Assembly: GCA_019242475.1 (NCBI GenBank)
Contig: JAFAVK010000017.1
Location: 1 to 64,000, forward strand
DNA from: Acidobacteriota bacterium
GTDB taxonomy: Bacteria > Acidobacteriota > Blastocatellia > Pyrinomonadales > Pyrinomonadaceae
DNA length: 64,000 nucleotides
Direction: 5' to 3'
Positions 1-9,199 of this stretch are shown piece after piece (the first letter of the stretch is position 1; each line of letters begins with the position of its first letter). The notes beneath the pieces are model-generated. The model ran no database searches. It was not told the DNA's origin and saw nothing but the letters and a program-made list of their open reading frames with translations. Both the position numbers and the translations under genes were made by a program.

Positions 1-947
1 GCGTTCGTCAGCGCGAAGGTCGAGGTGCGCGGCACCGCGCCCGGCATGTTCGCCACGCAGTAGTGCAGCACGTCCTCGACGTAGTAGGTCGGGTTCGAGT
101 GGGTCGTCGGCCGCGTCGTCTCGATGCAGCCGCCCTGATCCACCGCCACGTCCACGATGACCGAGCCCTTCGACACGTCCTTCAGCATCTCGCGCGTGAC
201 GAGCTTCGGCGCGGCCGCGCCCGGCACGAGCACGCCGCCGATAATCAAATCCGCCTCGGCAATCGCGCCGTGGATGGCGTAGGCCGACGAGGCGAGCGTC
301 GAAATCTTCGACAGGAAGATGTCGTCCAGCTCGCGCAAACGGTCGAGGTTCTTATCGACAATCGTGACCTGCGCGCCCATACCGACGGCGATCTTCGCCG
401 CGTTCGTGCCCACGACGCCGCCGCCGAGGATGACGACGCGCGCCGCGGGCACGCCCGGCACGCCGCCGATGAGCACGCCGCGCCCGCCGTTCATCTTCTC
501 GAGGTACTGCGCGCCGACCTGCACGGCCATGCGCCCGGCCACCTCCGACATCGGGGTCAGCAGCGGCAGCGTGCCCCTCCGGTCGGTGATCGTCTCGTAG
601 GCGATGCCCGTGACCTTGTGTTCGAGGAGCGCCTGCGTCTGCTTCGGGTCGGGCGCGAGGTGGAGGTAGGTGAAGAGGAGCAGCCCCTCCTTCATCCGCG
701 GGTACTCGGGCTCGATGGGCTCCTTGACCTTGACGACCATCTCGGCGCCGGCCCACACGTCGTCGGCCGAAGGGATGATGGTCGCGCCCGCCTTCTCGTA
801 GAGCGCGTCCTCGAAGCCCGAGCCCTCGCCCGCGCTCTTCTCGACGATGACCTTGTGCCCCGCGTCCGTCAGCGCGCGCACGCCCGCCGGGGTGAGCCCC
901 ACGCGGTACTCGTTGTCCTTAATCTCCTTGGGGAGTCCGACGATCAC
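1..947 (-). CDS. ald: alanine dehydrogenase, 3' end outside window
   Basis: Catalyses reversible oxidative deamination of L-alanine to pyruvate and ammonia with NAD. About 315 codons are visible; the family is usually near 370, so roughly 55 C-terminal residues lie off the left edge. The start is a GTG at 947 giving [20 protein letters not shown], the typical family N-terminus, with GGAGA about 10 nt upstream. The NAD-binding glycine stretch reads [17 protein letters not shown], and the conserved [16 protein letters not shown] segment is present near the edge. The next gene upstream on the same strand is an aldehyde dehydrogenase, 113 nt away. The family call is secure; a shared role with the neighbour is not shown. 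Confidence 0.95.
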   Translation of the reverse strand, partial: MIVGLPKEIKDNEYRVGLTPAGVRALTDAGHKVIVEKSAGEGSGFEDALYEKAGATIIPSADDVWAGAEMVVKVKEPIEPEYPRMKEGLLLFTYLHLAPDPKQTQALLEHKVTGIAYETITDRRGTLPLLTPMSEVAGRMAVQVGAQYLEKMNGGRGVLIGGVPGVPAARVVILGGGVVGTNAAKIAVGMGAQVTIVDKNLDRLRELDDIFLSKISTLASSAYAIHGAIAEADLIIGGVLVPGAAAPKLVTREMLKDVSKGSVIVDVAVDQGGCIETTRPTTHSNPTYYVEDVLHYCVANMPGAVPRTSTFALTN

Positions 948-1060
948 TGTTCTTTGTCTCCAATCTTTTAGTTTTGGGACGAGGGCAGGGCTACCTCAGT
1001 GACCGATGCTCTCATCTCGTCGGGTCTGGAACTGCTCGGAATTCAAAGAGGCCAACTTCA

Positions 1061-2623
1061 CTACTCGAAGTTGACCTCGTCGATCTGCGCGCGTTGGAGC
1101 TTGCCGCTGTAGTCAACGTAGATGCTCTTCCACTCGGTGAAGATGTCGAGCACCTGGGTGCCGGCTTCGCGGTGGCCGTTCCCCGTCCCCTTGGTGCCGC
1201 CGAAGGGGAGGTGGACTTCGGCGCCGATGGTCGAGGAGTTGACGTAGAAGATGCCGGTGTACATCTCCTGCATCGCGCGGAAGGCGCGGTTCACGTCCCG
1301 CGTGTAGATGGAGGCCGAGAGCCCGTAGCGCACGCCGTTGCCGATGTCGATTGCTTCTTCCAAAGAACTTGTTGGGATGACCGTGGTGACCGGGCCGAAG
1401 ATTTCTTCTTGAGAGATGCGCATGTCGGGCGCGGCGTCGGCGAAGACGGTCGGCTCGATGAAGTAGCCGTTGGCGTGCCCGCCGCCCGTCAAGCGGTTTC
1501 CGCCGCAGGCGAGCCGGGCGCCGTCCTCCCTCTGGCCGATTTCGACGTAGCCGAGAATCTTGTGGACGGCGTCGGCGTTGATGACGGGGCCGACGTCGGT
1601 CTTCTCGTCCAGGCCGTTCCCCACTCTCAAACCCTTCGCGCGCTCGACGAGCATCTGCGTGAACTTCTTGTAGACCTTCTTGTGGACGACGACGCGCGAG
1701 GAGGCCGTGCAGCGCTGGCCCGAGGTGCCGAACGCGCCCCACACGGCGCCCTCGACCGCGAGGTCGAGGTCTGCGTCCTCCAACACCATGATGACGTTCT
1801 TGCCGCCCATCTCAAGCGAGCAGATGGCGTTGCGTTCGGCGCACGCGCCGGCCACGACGCGCCCCGTCTCGGTCGAGCCCGTGAACGAGATGAGTCTGAC
1901 GGAAGGGTGGTTGACAATCGCCGCGCCCGCCGTCTCGCCGTAGCCGGTGACGAGGTTGACGACGCCCGCGGGGACGCCCGCCTCCTCGCAAGCCTTGACT
2001 AAATTATAGGTCGAGAGCGGCGTGTCCTCGGCCGGCTTGATGACGACCGTGTTGCCGCACACCAGCGCGGGGATGAGCTTCCAAGAGGGGATCGCCATCG
2101 GGAAGTTCCACGGCGTAATCAGCCCGCAGAGGCCGACGGGCTGGCGGACGCACATGGCGAACTTGTCGGGCATCTCGGCGGGCGTGGTGAAGCCGTGCAG
2201 GCGGCGGCCCTCGCCGGCCGTGTAGTAGGTGCAGTCGATGGCCTCCTGCACGTCGCCGCCGGTCTCCTTCAAGACCTTGCCCATCTCGCGCGTCATCTCG
2301 CGCGCGAACCTGTCCTTGTCGCGGATGAGAAGCTCGCCGAGGCGGAAGAGGATTTCCGCGCGGCGCGGCGCGGGCAGGCGCCGCCAGCGGTCTGCGGCCG
2401 TCTTGGCCGCGGAGACGGCGGCCTCCACGTCCTCGCGCGTCGAGACGGGAAAACGGCCGACCACGTCGCGCGTGTCGGCCGGGTTGGTGTTCTCGAACCA
2501 CTCGCCCGAACTGGAAGCGACCCACTCGCCGCCGATGTAGTTCGGGTACTTCTTAACAACTGTGCGCGCCGCCGCGCCGCCCTTCTTCTGACTGCTCCCG
2601 AGCGCCTTCTTCGCCTGTGCCAT
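1061..2623 (-). CDS. NAD(P)-dependent aldehyde dehydrogenase
   Basis: 520 residues of the ALDH superfamily, which oxidises aldehydes to acids. Catalytic Cys305 lies in GQRCTASSR and the general base Glu271 in [14 protein letters not shown] (about 170-175) and the cofactor-site motif FTGSTETG (about 247-254) are intact. The first 25 residues are a Lys/Ala-rich extension before the usual YIGGEW start, and the C-terminus carries an extra segment after [17 protein letters not shown]. The ATG at 2623 has AGGAAC just upstream. The substrate cannot be read from sequence; semialdehyde dehydrogenases of amino-acid breakdown are the nearest guess, and the neighbouring alanine dehydrogenase fits loosely with that. 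Confidence 0.92.
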   Translation of the reverse strand: MAQAKKALGSSQKKGGAAARTVVKKYPNYIGGEWVASSSGEWFENTNPADTRDVVGRFPVSTREDVEAAVSAAKTAADRWRRLPAPRRAEILFRLGELLIRDKDRFAREMTREMGKVLKETGGDVQEAIDCTYYTAGEGRRLHGFTTPAEMPDKFAMCVRQPVGLCGLITPWNFPMAIPSWKLIPALVCGNTVVIKPAEDTPLSTYNLVKACEEAGVPAGVVNLVTGYGETAGAAIVNHPSVRLISFTGSTETGRVVAGACAERNAICSLEMGGKNVIMVLEDADLDLAVEGAVWGAFGTSGQRCTASSRVVVHKKVYKKFTQMLVERAKGLRVGNGLDEKTDVGPVINADAVHKILGYVEIGQREDGARLACGGNRLTGGGHANGYFIEPTVFADAAPDMRISQEEIFGPVTTVIPTSSLEEAIDIGNGVRYGLSASIYTRDVNRAFRAMQEMYTGIFYVNSSTIGAEVHLPFGGTKGTGNGHREAGTQVLDIFTEWKSIYVDYSGKLQRAQIDEVNFE

Positions 2624-2665
2624 TTGTTCCTATCGTAAACTAATAGACGTCAACCGTAAACCGCG

Positions 2666-2747
2666 AAGGGCCGTAAACCGTGAACCGTGAACCGTGACAA
2701 GAAAGACTCTTCTTGTCACGGTTCACGGTTCACGGTTTACGGCCCTT
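2666..2747. repeat. heptamer hairpin, GTGAACC family, perfect 38-bp stem
   Basis: Arms 2666-2703 and 2710-2747 are exact reverse complements (38 bp) around a 6-nt loop (2704-2709). Each arm contains tandem copies of the 7-bp unit CCGTGAA plus one variant CCGTAAA. It begins 43 nt from the aldehyde dehydrogenase start and ends 9 nt from the htrA stop. A second copy of the same family lies at 18733-18804. Confidence 0.93.
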
Positions 2748-2755
2748 GAAGGCTT

Positions 2756-4366
2756 TTACTGGAACGTGAACTGGACTATCGACTGCGTGACCTTCTGGCC
2801 GTTGTAGGCCGAGACGTGGAGGACGATGGGGTCGCCCGGCTTGAGCGCGTTGATGACGCGCTCGAAGTCCTCGATGGTCGAGACCGACTGGCGGTTGATG
2901 CGCTCGATGACCATGCTCTTCTGGACGCCCGCGTCGAAGGCGATGCCGGCCTGGTCAACGTCCTGGACGTAGAGGCCGCGCACGCCCTTCAGGTTCCGCT
3001 CGTTGGCGATCTGCGGCGTCAGCTCGCTCAGCTTGAGCCCGAGCACCGGGCGGTCGGACTTCTCGGCGGGCTTCTCCTCCGGCTGCACGTTCTCGACGCG
3101 GCTGGGCTTCTCCTCCGGCTTCGAATCGCCCGAGGAGGAGCTGCGCGCGGGGCGCTCGCCGATCTTGACGTTGGCCGTGCGGCGTTCGAGCTTGTCGCCC
3201 ACCTCGCGCAGGTACGCGACCGCGACCGTCTCGCCGACCGGGGTGGCGGCGACCTTGTTGATGAGGTCTTGCGCGTTCTCCACCGGCTGGCCGTTGAATT
3301 CGACGACCACGTCGTTGGTCTGGATGCCGGCGGAGGCGGCCGGCCCCTTGTTGTCGGCCACGTCCTTGATGATGGCACCCGCGGCCTTCGGCAGGTTGTA
3401 GACGCGCGCGAACTCCGGCTTGACCGAGTCGAGGAAGACGCCGAGGTAGCCGCGCCTGACCTTGCCCGTCTCCGTCAGCTGCTTGTAGACGGAGGAGGCG
3501 ATGTTGGTCGGGAGGGCGAAGCCGATGCCGTTGTAGTCGCCGGTCGAGGTCGCGATCTGCGAGTTGATGCCGATGACCTCGCCGCGCATGTTGACGAGCG
3601 GGCCGCCGGAGTTGCCGCGGTTGATGGCGGCGTCGGTCTGGATGAAGCGGCGGAAGGAGGCGCCGGGGTCGGTCTGGCGATCCTTGGTCGAGATGATGCC
3701 GGCCGTCACCGTCTGCTCAAGGCCGAAGGGCGAGCCGATGGCGAGCACCCAGTCGCCGACCTGCATGTCGTCGGAGTTGCCGAAGTTGACGGCCGGCAGG
3801 TCGCGGCCCGCGTTGACCTTGATGACGGCGATGTCGGTCTCCTCGTCCGAGCCGACCACGGTGCCGCGGAGCTGCTCGCCCGACTGGAGCTTGACCATGA
3901 TGCCGGTCATGTTCTCGACGACGTGGTAGTTCGTCAGGATGACGCCCTTCGGATCGACGATGAAGCCGGAGCCGACGCCGCGCGAGGGGCGGCGCGCGTT
4001 GCGGCGCAGCATGTCGAGCAGAGGGTTGTCGCCGCCGCCGCCGTTCTCGTCCGCGTCGTCGTCGTCGCCCTCCTTGTCGGCCACCTGCGGCGCGGCCGAG
4101 ACGGTGTCGATGTTGACGACCGACGGCTCGACGCGGCGCGCGATCTCGGCGAAGGAGGCGGAGAGGGCTTCCGGCGCGCGCGCGACCGAGGCGGGCACGG
4201 CGGGCTGCTCGCCCTCGCGCGCGAAGACGCTCGTCCGGCTGAGCATCGCGCCGACGCCGACGCCGACCAGAAGGCAGCCGGCCGCGAGCGCCGCGATCCA
4301 CACGCGGAGGTGGCGCAGGATGGCGCGCTCCGCATCAGTCGTATGGCCCTTCGGGATTTGCAACAT
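2756..4366 (-). CDS. htrA: HtrA/DegP-family serine protease with two PDZ domains
   Basis: Envelope quality-control protease, anchored by one N-terminal membrane segment (about 26-46 counting from a possible GTG start at 4378). In that numbering the trypsin-like triad is His152 (TNYHVVEN), Asp182 (ETDIAVI) and Ser257 (NRGNSGGPL). Two PDZ domains follow (about 308-410 and 445-535), separated by a Ser/Glu/Pro/Lys-rich linker. An acidic and glycine-rich loop (DDDDADENGGGG) precedes the protease core. ATG 4366 is preferred over the GTG 12 nt upstream because AAGG lies 11 nt before the ATG, while the GTG has no clear ribosome site. Confidence 0.94.
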   Translation of the reverse strand: MLQIPKGHTTDAERAILRHLRVWIAALAAGCLLVGVGVGAMLSRTSVFAREGEQPAVPASVARAPEALSASFAEIARRVEPSVVNIDTVSAAPQVADKEGDDDDADENGGGGDNPLLDMLRRNARRPSRGVGSGFIVDPKGVILTNYHVVENMTGIMVKLQSGEQLRGTVVGSDEETDIAVIKVNAGRDLPAVNFGNSDDMQVGDWVLAIGSPFGLEQTVTAGIISTKDRQTDPGASFRRFIQTDAAINRGNSGGPLVNMRGEVIGINSQIATSTGDYNGIGFALPTNIASSVYKQLTETGKVRRGYLGVFLDSVKPEFARVYNLPKAAGAIIKDVADNKGPAASAGIQTNDVVVEFNGQPVENAQDLINKVAATPVGETVAVAYLREVGDKLERRTANVKIGERPARSSSSGDSKPEEKPSRVENVQPEEKPAEKSDRPVLGLKLSELTPQIANERNLKGVRGLYVQDVDQAGIAFDAGVQKSMVIERINRQSVSTIEDFERVINALKPGDPIVLHVSAYNGQKVTQSIVQFTFQ

Positions 4367-4537
4367 AAAACTCTTCACCTTCTAAATTTCAAAAGGAGCC
4401 GGTAGGGTCGAAGCGGCCGCCGCCCCCGCGGATGGCCCGGCCGCCCTTGCTGTGCGCCGAGACGAGGGAGACTCGAAAGCCACAGTGGCGAGACCCGAGT
4501 ATAACCAATGCCGGCGGAAAGGAGAAGCAGGCGGAAA

Positions 4538-4597
4538 GCAGTAGGCAATAGGCAGTTAATCACCGGAGGAAACGATTGAACTGCCTTCTGCCCTCTC
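4538..4597. repeat. degenerate heptamer hairpin, GTAGGCA family
   Basis: Left arm 4538-4557 (GTAGGCAATAGGCAGTT) pairs imperfectly with right arm 4579-4597 (AACTGCCTTCTGCC). The right arm lies inside the last codons of the EamA gene, so the acidic/serine tail of that protein is encoded by repeat DNA. It is more decayed than the other copies. Confidence 0.5.
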
Positions 4598-5524
4598 TTC
4601 CCCCTTCCCCCACCTCAGCTCCGACACGATGACGCCGGCGAGGACGAGGAGGGCGCCGACCGTGGCGCGCGGGCCAGTCCACTCGGCGGAGCCGCGCAGA
4701 AGCACCGCGAAGGCGGTGGCGAAGACCGGCTCAAGGCTGAAGATGACGGCAGCGTGCGTCGCCGACATGCGCGCCTGCCCCCACGTCCAGAGCAGGAAGA
4801 CGCCGACCGTGGAGACGAGCGAGAGGTAAGCGAGGTGCCACCCGACCGGCGCACTCCACGCGGGCGGCGCGGTCTCGCGCGCGAGCCCCGGCGGGAGCCC
4901 GGCCGCGCCTGCGAGCGCCGCGTAGGCACGCAGCCCCGCCCACGCCGTGAGGATGAGCGCGGCGGCCGTCGTGATCTGCAACGCGCTCAACTGCCGCACG
5001 TCGAAGCGGCGCGCGTAGAGGCTCATCAGAGTGATGTGCGCGGCGAAGAGGAGCGTGGTCGAGAGCGTGAGCAGGTCGCCCGTGTTGACCCCGCCGACCC
5101 CCGCGGGCGCGAGGATGAGCGCGCCGCCGATTGAGGCCAGCACGATCCCCAGAAGGTTCTCGCGGCTCGGGCGCGCTCGCCAGAGAACGTAAGCGACGAC
5201 GGGGACGAGCGGTGTCGTCACCCCCGTGATGAAGGCGGACTTGGCCGGCGTGGTGTAGAGCAGCCCCGTCGTCTGCACCACGAACCCGACGCCGATGAGC
5301 GCGCCCAGAACGGCGCCCGCGCGCCACGCCGCGCGCGAAGCGCCGAAGACCTGCCGGGGGAAGAGCGCCGCGAAGAGGAGCGCCGCCAGAGGCATCCGCA
5401 CCGCGAGGTACGTGAGCGGCGGCCAGTGGTCGAGCACGCCGCGCGAGACGGAGAAGGTCGAGCCCCAGATGACCGTCGTCAACAGTATCGCGCCGTCCGC
5501 GGCGAGATGGGTTTTGAGCTTCAT
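4556..5524 (-). CDS. EamA-family (DMT superfamily) membrane transporter
   Basis: 322 residues with about ten hydrophobic helices in two EamA repeats, typical of metabolite exporters of the drug/metabolite transporter superfamily. The first repeat begins ILLTTVIWGSTFSVSRG and contains TTGLLYTTPAKSAFITG; the second ends in the conserved FSLEPVFATAFAVLL pattern. The substrate is unknown. The C-terminal tail after SELRWGKGEERAEG is encoded inside a degenerate heptamer repeat. Start ATG at 5524; the upstream side is occupied by another hairpin from 5531, so there is no recognisable Shine-Dalgarno. Confidence 0.9.
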   Translation of the reverse strand: MKLKTHLAADGAILLTTVIWGSTFSVSRGVLDHWPPLTYLAVRMPLAALLFAALFPRQVFGASRAAWRAGAVLGALIGVGFVVQTTGLLYTTPAKSAFITGVTTPLVPVVAYVLWRARPSRENLLGIVLASIGGALILAPAGVGGVNTGDLLTLSTTLLFAAHITLMSLYARRFDVRQLSALQITTAAALILTAWAGLRAYAALAGAAGLPPGLARETAPPAWSAPVGWHLAYLSLVSTVGVFLLWTWGQARMSATHAAVIFSLEPVFATAFAVLLRGSAEWTGPRATVGALLVLAGVIVSELRWGKGEERAEGSSIVSSGD

Positions 5525-5530
5525 ATAAAC

Positions 5531-5606
5531 GAGTCTGGAGTCTGGAGTCTGGAGTCAAGGCAAATGGCTTTTGACTCCAGACTCCAGACTTCAGACTCCA
5601 GACTAT
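5531..5606. repeat. heptamer hairpin, GTCTGGA family
   Basis: Left arm 5531-5557 is three and a half GTCTGGA units; right arm about 5570-5606 is TCCAGAC units with one TTCAGAC variant. Loop about 12 nt. The element fills the whole gap between the EamA start (5524) and the alcohol dehydrogenase stop (5607). This is the only copy of this heptamer seen in the window. Confidence 0.9.
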
Positions 5607-6569
5607 TCAAGGTCTCAGCAGGACTTTGAGGACGCCGGGCTCGGCGGCGCGTGCGAGCGCGCGCGGGGCGTCGGAGAGTGGGAACTCGTCGGTGATGAGG
5701 GCGTCGGTCTCGACGGCGCCGCGGCGCAGCAGTTCGAGCGCGGGCTTGAAGCGGCCGCAGCGCGAGCCGACGATGCTGATCTCGTCCACGACGACGGGCG
5801 CCGCGTTCAACTCCGTCTTGCCGTGGAAGGTGGACTTGAGGACGAGCGTGCCGCGCGGCTTTAAAAGCTTGAGCGCGGTCTCGAAGCCGGCGGGCGACCC
5901 CGACGCCTCGACCGCCACGTCGAAGGCGCGTTCGAAGGAGGCGGGCAGCTCTTCCGACCTGACCGTGCGGACGCCGCGTTCACGAACAATCTCAAGCTTG
6001 TTGTCGTGGCGGCCGACGAGGGTGACGCCCGCGCCCGTCGTCGCCTTCAGCGCCTGCGCGCAGAGCAGCCCGAGCTTGCCGTCGCCGATGACGGCGACGC
6101 GCGTCTCCGTCTCGACGCGGGCGCGCAGCGTGACGGCGCACGCGGCGGCCAGGGGCTCCGTGAAGACGGCGCGCTCGTCTGGCACTTCCTCGGGCACGGG
6201 CAGGAGGTTGGCGACGGGAAGCGTGAGGTATTCGGCGAAGGCGCCGTCGCGGCCGACGATGCCGAGCACGGTGCGCGCCGGGCAGTGGCGCGAGTCGCCC
6301 GCGCGGCAGAGCTGGCAGCGGCCGCAGCCGGCGTTAATCTCGCCGACGACGCGTTGGCCTTCCAACTCCGGCGCGCCCGGCGCGCGCTCGACCTCGCCCA
6401 CGAACTCGTGACCCAAAGTCCCCTCGAACCCCGCGTACCCGCGCACGATCTCAAGGTCGGTGTTGCACACGCCCGCCACGCGCACGCGCACCAGCGCCTC
6501 GCCCTCGCGCCCGGGCACTGCCACGTCCGCCAGCTTCAGTTGACCGTTCTCGAACCGGAGAGCCTTCAT
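5607..6569 (-). CDS. zinc-dependent alcohol dehydrogenase (MDR family)
   Basis: 320 residues of the medium-chain dehydrogenase/reductase family (threonine dehydrogenase/sorbitol dehydrogenase-like). Catalytic zinc ligands appear as Cys35, His54 and Glu55 (GHEFVGE), with Glu138 in TEPLA. The structural zinc site is complete (Cys82, 85, 88, 96 in CGRCQLCRAGDSRHC). The Rossmann motif is VIGDGKLGLL. Substrate unknown. The ATG at 6569 is directly preceded by a GTGATGA hairpin (from 6570), which leaves no Shine-Dalgarno sequence, and the stop abuts another hairpin, so this gene is bracketed by repeats of two different families. Confidence 0.92.
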   Translation of the reverse strand: MKALRFENGQLKLADVAVPGREGEALVRVRVAGVCNTDLEIVRGYAGFEGTLGHEFVGEVERAPGAPELEGQRVVGEINAGCGRCQLCRAGDSRHCPARTVLGIVGRDGAFAEYLTLPVANLLPVPEEVPDERAVFTEPLAAACAVTLRARVETETRVAVIGDGKLGLLCAQALKATTGAGVTLVGRHDNKLEIVRERGVRTVRSEELPASFERAFDVAVEASGSPAGFETALKLLKPRGTLVLKSTFHGKTELNAAPVVVDEISIVGSRCGRFKPALELLRRGAVETDALITDEFPLSDAPRALARAAEPGVLKVLLRP

Positions 6570-6655
6570 GAGTGATGAACGATGAATGACGAGTGATGAA
6601 TGATGAATATCGCTACGAGGTCATATTCATCACTCATCACTCGTCATTCATCACT
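6570..6655. repeat. heptamer hairpin, GTGATGA/GATGAAT family
   Basis: Left arm 6570-6610 (units such as GTGATGA, CGATGAA, TGACGAG) and right arm about 6621-6655 (TTCATCA, CTCATCA units) form a long imperfect stem with a loop around 6611-6620. The right arm plus loop edge (GTCATATTCATCACTCATC) is shared with the copy at 32451-32526. It fills the space between the dehydrogenase start and the stop of the next gene. Confidence 0.92.
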
Positions 6656-6659
6656 GCCT

Positions 6660-7181
6660 TTAAAATCTTTTCGCGCGGAGGTAGGCGTTGTCCTTCGTCA
6701 GCTCGACGGTCTTCTCGCGGCCGCTGACTTCGACCTGGAGGCGCCAGGCGAGTTCGCGTTCGCCGTCGAGCTCGGCGTGTATCCACCACTTGCCGGGCGG
6801 GACGTTGACGGCGGCCTCGCCGGCCTCGTCCAGCTCCGCGTCGATCTTCTGGCGGCCGCCCATCAGGCGCGTGGCGAACTCCTCGAAGCGCTGGCCGTGG
6901 CGCGGCTCGGAGTCGTACTCGTTGCGCGCGGCCGCCATGTTGATGGGGTAGAGCTGGACGGGCACCTTCCGCGCCGAGACGGGGAAGCCGACGCCCTCGC
7001 GGCGCAGGCGCAGGCGGAGCAGGGTCGTGCGCTGGGCGGCGCCCGGGAGGCGCGAGGAGGCGCGCTCGTCTTCGGGCAGCCGCCGGTAGGCGCTCAGGAC
7101 GGCCCCGCCGAGCGCCGCGACCAGCGCGACGCCCGCCAACGCGGCCGCGACCTTCCGTGTGAAGCTCTCTCCCTCGCTCAT
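6660..7181 (-). CDS. hypothetical membrane-anchored protein
   Basis: 173 residues, family not recognised. One N-terminal hydrophobic helix (about 11-30, VAAALAGVALVAALGGAVL) would anchor it, with the rest outside the cytoplasm. The C-terminal half looks like a beta-rich domain: a segment rich in acidic residues (IDAELDEAGEAAV), then VPPGKWWIHAELDG and a strand-like LAWRLQVEVSG. This resembles small domains that hold a proline/glycine turn before a tryptophan pair, but no function follows. It starts 6 nt after the glutaredoxin-like gene, so the two are probably co-transcribed. Confidence 0.7.
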   Translation of the reverse strand: MSEGESFTRKVAAALAGVALVAALGGAVLSAYRRLPEDERASSRLPGAAQRTTLLRLRLRREGVGFPVSARKVPVQLYPINMAAARNEYDSEPRHGQRFEEFATRLMGGRQKIDAELDEAGEAAVNVPPGKWWIHAELDGERELAWRLQVEVSGREKTVELTKDNAYLRAKRF

Positions 7182-7187
7182 CCGTCG

Positions 7188-7439
7188 TCAGGCCATCAGG
7201 CCGCGCTCGCGCAGCGCGCTCGTCAGCTCGTGGTCGGTCGGAGTCGAGAGCACCTGCCCGGCGATGTCCACGGTCGGCTTCTGTTCCTTGCCGCCGTTGT
7301 GCTCCCGAACCCAGCGGGCGGCCGACTCGTCCTGCTCGATGTTGACGTACTGGTACTGCACGCCGAGGCGTTCGAGAAAATCGCGCGCGTGCCGCGTGTC
7401 TTCGCACCAGTCCGCGCCGTAGACCTTCACTCCGAACAC
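7188..7439 (-). CDS. glutaredoxin-like protein
   Basis: 83 residues with a thioredoxin fold: VKVYGADWCEDTRHARDFLERLGV carries the redox site as C-E-D-T, a monothiol-like variant of CxxC, and KPTVDIAGQVL supplies the cis-proline segment that binds glutathione. A longer reading frame opens at a GTG at 7475, but a perfect GGAGGT at 7449-7454 lies 9 nt before the GTG at 7439, which fixes the start there. It probably forms a two-gene unit with the membrane protein downstream. It reads divergently from purF, separated by a long GTAGGCA hairpin. Confidence 0.85.
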   Translation of the reverse strand: MFGVKVYGADWCEDTRHARDFLERLGVQYQYVNIEQDESAARWVREHNGGKEQKPTVDIAGQVLSTPTDHELTSALRERGLMA

Positions 7440-7489
7440 GGGCCTTGCACCTCCGCCCCCGAAATCCGCGGCCACATCATAGCACGCGG

Positions 7490-7605
7490 AAAAGCAGTAG
7501 GCAGTAGGCAGTACGCTCCGCGTTATGGACGTTGAAAGGTTAAGAAGTTTTCGACAGCGAGCCTTTTAACAGCCTACTGCCATCTGCCTACTGCCTACTG
7601 CTTTT
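7490..7605. repeat. heptamer hairpin, GTAGGCA family, long conserved loop
   Basis: Arms about 7491-7514 (AGCAGTAGGCAGTAGGCAGT) and 7571-7605 (CCTACTGCC units) enclose a 56-nt loop. The loop edge GCTCCGCG, then 7-8 nt, then GTTGAAAGGTTAA is shared with the copies at 22149 and (inverted) 24232, so these are related elements of about 95-120 bp rather than simple repeats. It occupies the divergent glutaredoxin/purF gap. Confidence 0.92.
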
Positions 7606-7654
7606 CCCTGCTACAATGCCCCTTCAAACTTGGTCAAAGGGTTTCGGCGGCCAA

Positions 7655-9097
7655 ATGACTCCACAGAACGGCGGCGTGGGCGAGACGGCGAGGGGCGGTT
7701 TCCGCGACGAGTGCGGCGTGTTCGGCATCTACGGGCACGACGACGCGGCGCGCCTCGCGTACCTCGGGCTCTACCAGTTACAGCACCGCGGGCAGGAGTC
7801 GTGCGGCATCGTCGCCTCCGACGGCCTGCTCCGCTCCGAGCGCGCGATGGGGCTCGTCTCCGAGGTCTTTGACGAAGAGAGGCTGAACCGCCTGCCCGGC
7901 ACGGCCGCCATCGGCCACACGCGCTACTCGACCGCGGGCGAGGTCTCGGTGCGCGAGGCGCAGCCCTTCCTCATCGCGTGCAAGCACGGGCAGGTCGCCG
8001 TCTGCCACAACGGCAACCTCCCCTTCGCCACCGAGGAGCGGCGCAAGCTCGAACGCGAAGGCGCCATCTTCAGCTCGACCTCCGACACCGAAGTCATCCT
8101 CCACCGCATCGCGCGCTCGCGCGCGGACTCCGTCGAGGAGGCCATCCCCGAAGTCCTCTGCGAGACCGAGGGCGCCTTCTCGATGCTCTTCCTGACGCCC
8201 GAGGCGCTCGTCGCCGTCCGCGACCCGCGCGGCTTCCGCCCGCTCGCGCTCGGCCGCCTGGACGGCGCGTGGGTCGTCGCCTCCGAGACGTGCGCGTTCG
8301 ACCTCATCGGCGCCGAGTACGTCCGCGACGTGGAGCCGGGCGAGATGATCGTCGTCACACACGAAGGTTTGAAGTCCTCCTTCCCTCTGCCCGAGCGGCG
8401 CCGCTCGTTCTGCGTCTTCGAGCACGTCTACTTCTCGCGCCCCGACTCCATCATCTACGGCCGCTCGGTCAACGAGTCGCGCCACAAGATGGGCAAGCGC
8501 CTCGCGGTCGAGCAGCCGGCCGACGCAGACCTCGTCGTCCCCGTCCCCGACTCGGGCGTCGCGGCCGCCATCGGCTACGCCGCCGAGAGCGGCATCAACT
8601 TCCGCTTCGGGCTCGTGCGCAACCACTACGTCGGCCGCACCTTCATCGAGCCCAAACAATCGATCCGCTCTTTCGGCGTCCGCCTCAAGCTCAACCCCGT
8701 GCGCGACCTCATCAGGGGCCGCAGCGTCGTCCTGATTGACGACTCCATCGTGCGGGGGACGACCTCGAAGAAGATCGTGCGGCTCGTGCGCGAGGCGGGC
8801 GCGCGCGAGGTGCACGTCCGCATCAGTTGCCCGCCCACGGTGAGCCCCTGCTACTACGGCGTGGACACGCCGGACAAGCAGGAGCTGATCGCGGCGCGGA
8901 TGTCGGTCGAGGAGGTGCGCCGCTTCATCGAGGCCGACTCGCTCGGCTACCTCTCGATGGAGGGGATGCTCGAAGCCTGCGGCCTGCCCTTCGAGACCTC
9001 CTGCGTCGCCTGCTGGTCGGGGCGCTACCCGACCCGCATCAGCCCCGTCGCCGAGACCCAGTACGCGCGCGAGCGCGAGCCCGTCCCGTCAGACTGA
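7655..9097 (+). CDS. purF: amidophosphoribosyltransferase
   Basis: First committed step of de novo purine synthesis: transfers glutamine amide nitrogen to PRPP, giving phosphoribosylamine. The N-terminal Ntn glutaminase begins at the cysteine in DECGVFGIYG after a propeptide of 19 residues counted from ATG 7655; an in-frame ATG at 7616 would add 13 residues and has no ribosome site either. QHRGQESCGI and the PRPP loop VVLIDDSIVRGTTSKK are intact. Cysteines in SFCVFEH, SPCYYG and SCVACWSG match the Bacillus-type enzyme that carries a 4Fe-4S cluster. purM and purN follow within 8 kb. The stop codon TGA is the first triplet of a heptamer hairpin. Confidence 0.96.
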   Translation: MTPQNGGVGETARGGFRDECGVFGIYGHDDAARLAYLGLYQLQHRGQESCGIVASDGLLRSERAMGLVSEVFDEERLNRLPGTAAIGHTRYSTAGEVSVREAQPFLIACKHGQVAVCHNGNLPFATEERRKLEREGAIFSSTSDTEVILHRIARSRADSVEEAIPEVLCETEGAFSMLFLTPEALVAVRDPRGFRPLALGRLDGAWVVASETCAFDLIGAEYVRDVEPGEMIVVTHEGLKSSFPLPERRRSFCVFEHVYFSRPDSIIYGRSVNESRHKMGKRLAVEQPADADLVVPVPDSGVAAAIGYAAESGINFRFGLVRNHYVGRTFIEPKQSIRSFGVRLKLNPVRDLIRGRSVVLIDDSIVRGTTSKKIVRLVREAGAREVHVRISCPPTVSPCYYGVDTPDKQELIAARMSVEEVRRFIEADSLGYLSMEGMLEACGLPFETSCVACWSGRYPTRISPVAETQYAREREPVPSD

Positions 9098-9177
9098 GTG
9101 ATGAATGAGGAGTGATGAATGATGAATTAAAGACAACTGCTATTGATTCATCATTCATCACTCATCATTCATCATTA
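9095..9177. repeat. heptamer hairpin, GTGATGA family
   Basis: Left arm 9095-9130 (TGAGTGATGAATGAGGAG, then further units) and right arm 9143-9177 (TTCATCA/CTCATCA units), loop about 12 nt. The purF stop codon is the first TGA of the left arm. A clean ribosome site for the next gene (GGAGGT, 9184-9189) begins only after the right arm. Confidence 0.92.
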
Positions 9178-9199
9178 TTTTTCGGAGGTGAACTCGTAA

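Noticed and set aside
63-971. 302-codon plus-strand frame at the left edge
   Set aside because: The minus strand encodes alanine dehydrogenase here with conserved motifs; the plus frame is its shadow.
2816-4405. 529-codon plus-strand frame opposite htrA
   Set aside because: Same effect; htrA has its full catalytic triad and PDZ domains on the other strand.
4375-4563. 62-codon minus-strand frame between htrA and EamA
   Set aside because: No ribosome site, low-complexity Leu/Arg product, overlaps a repeat; treated as intergenic.
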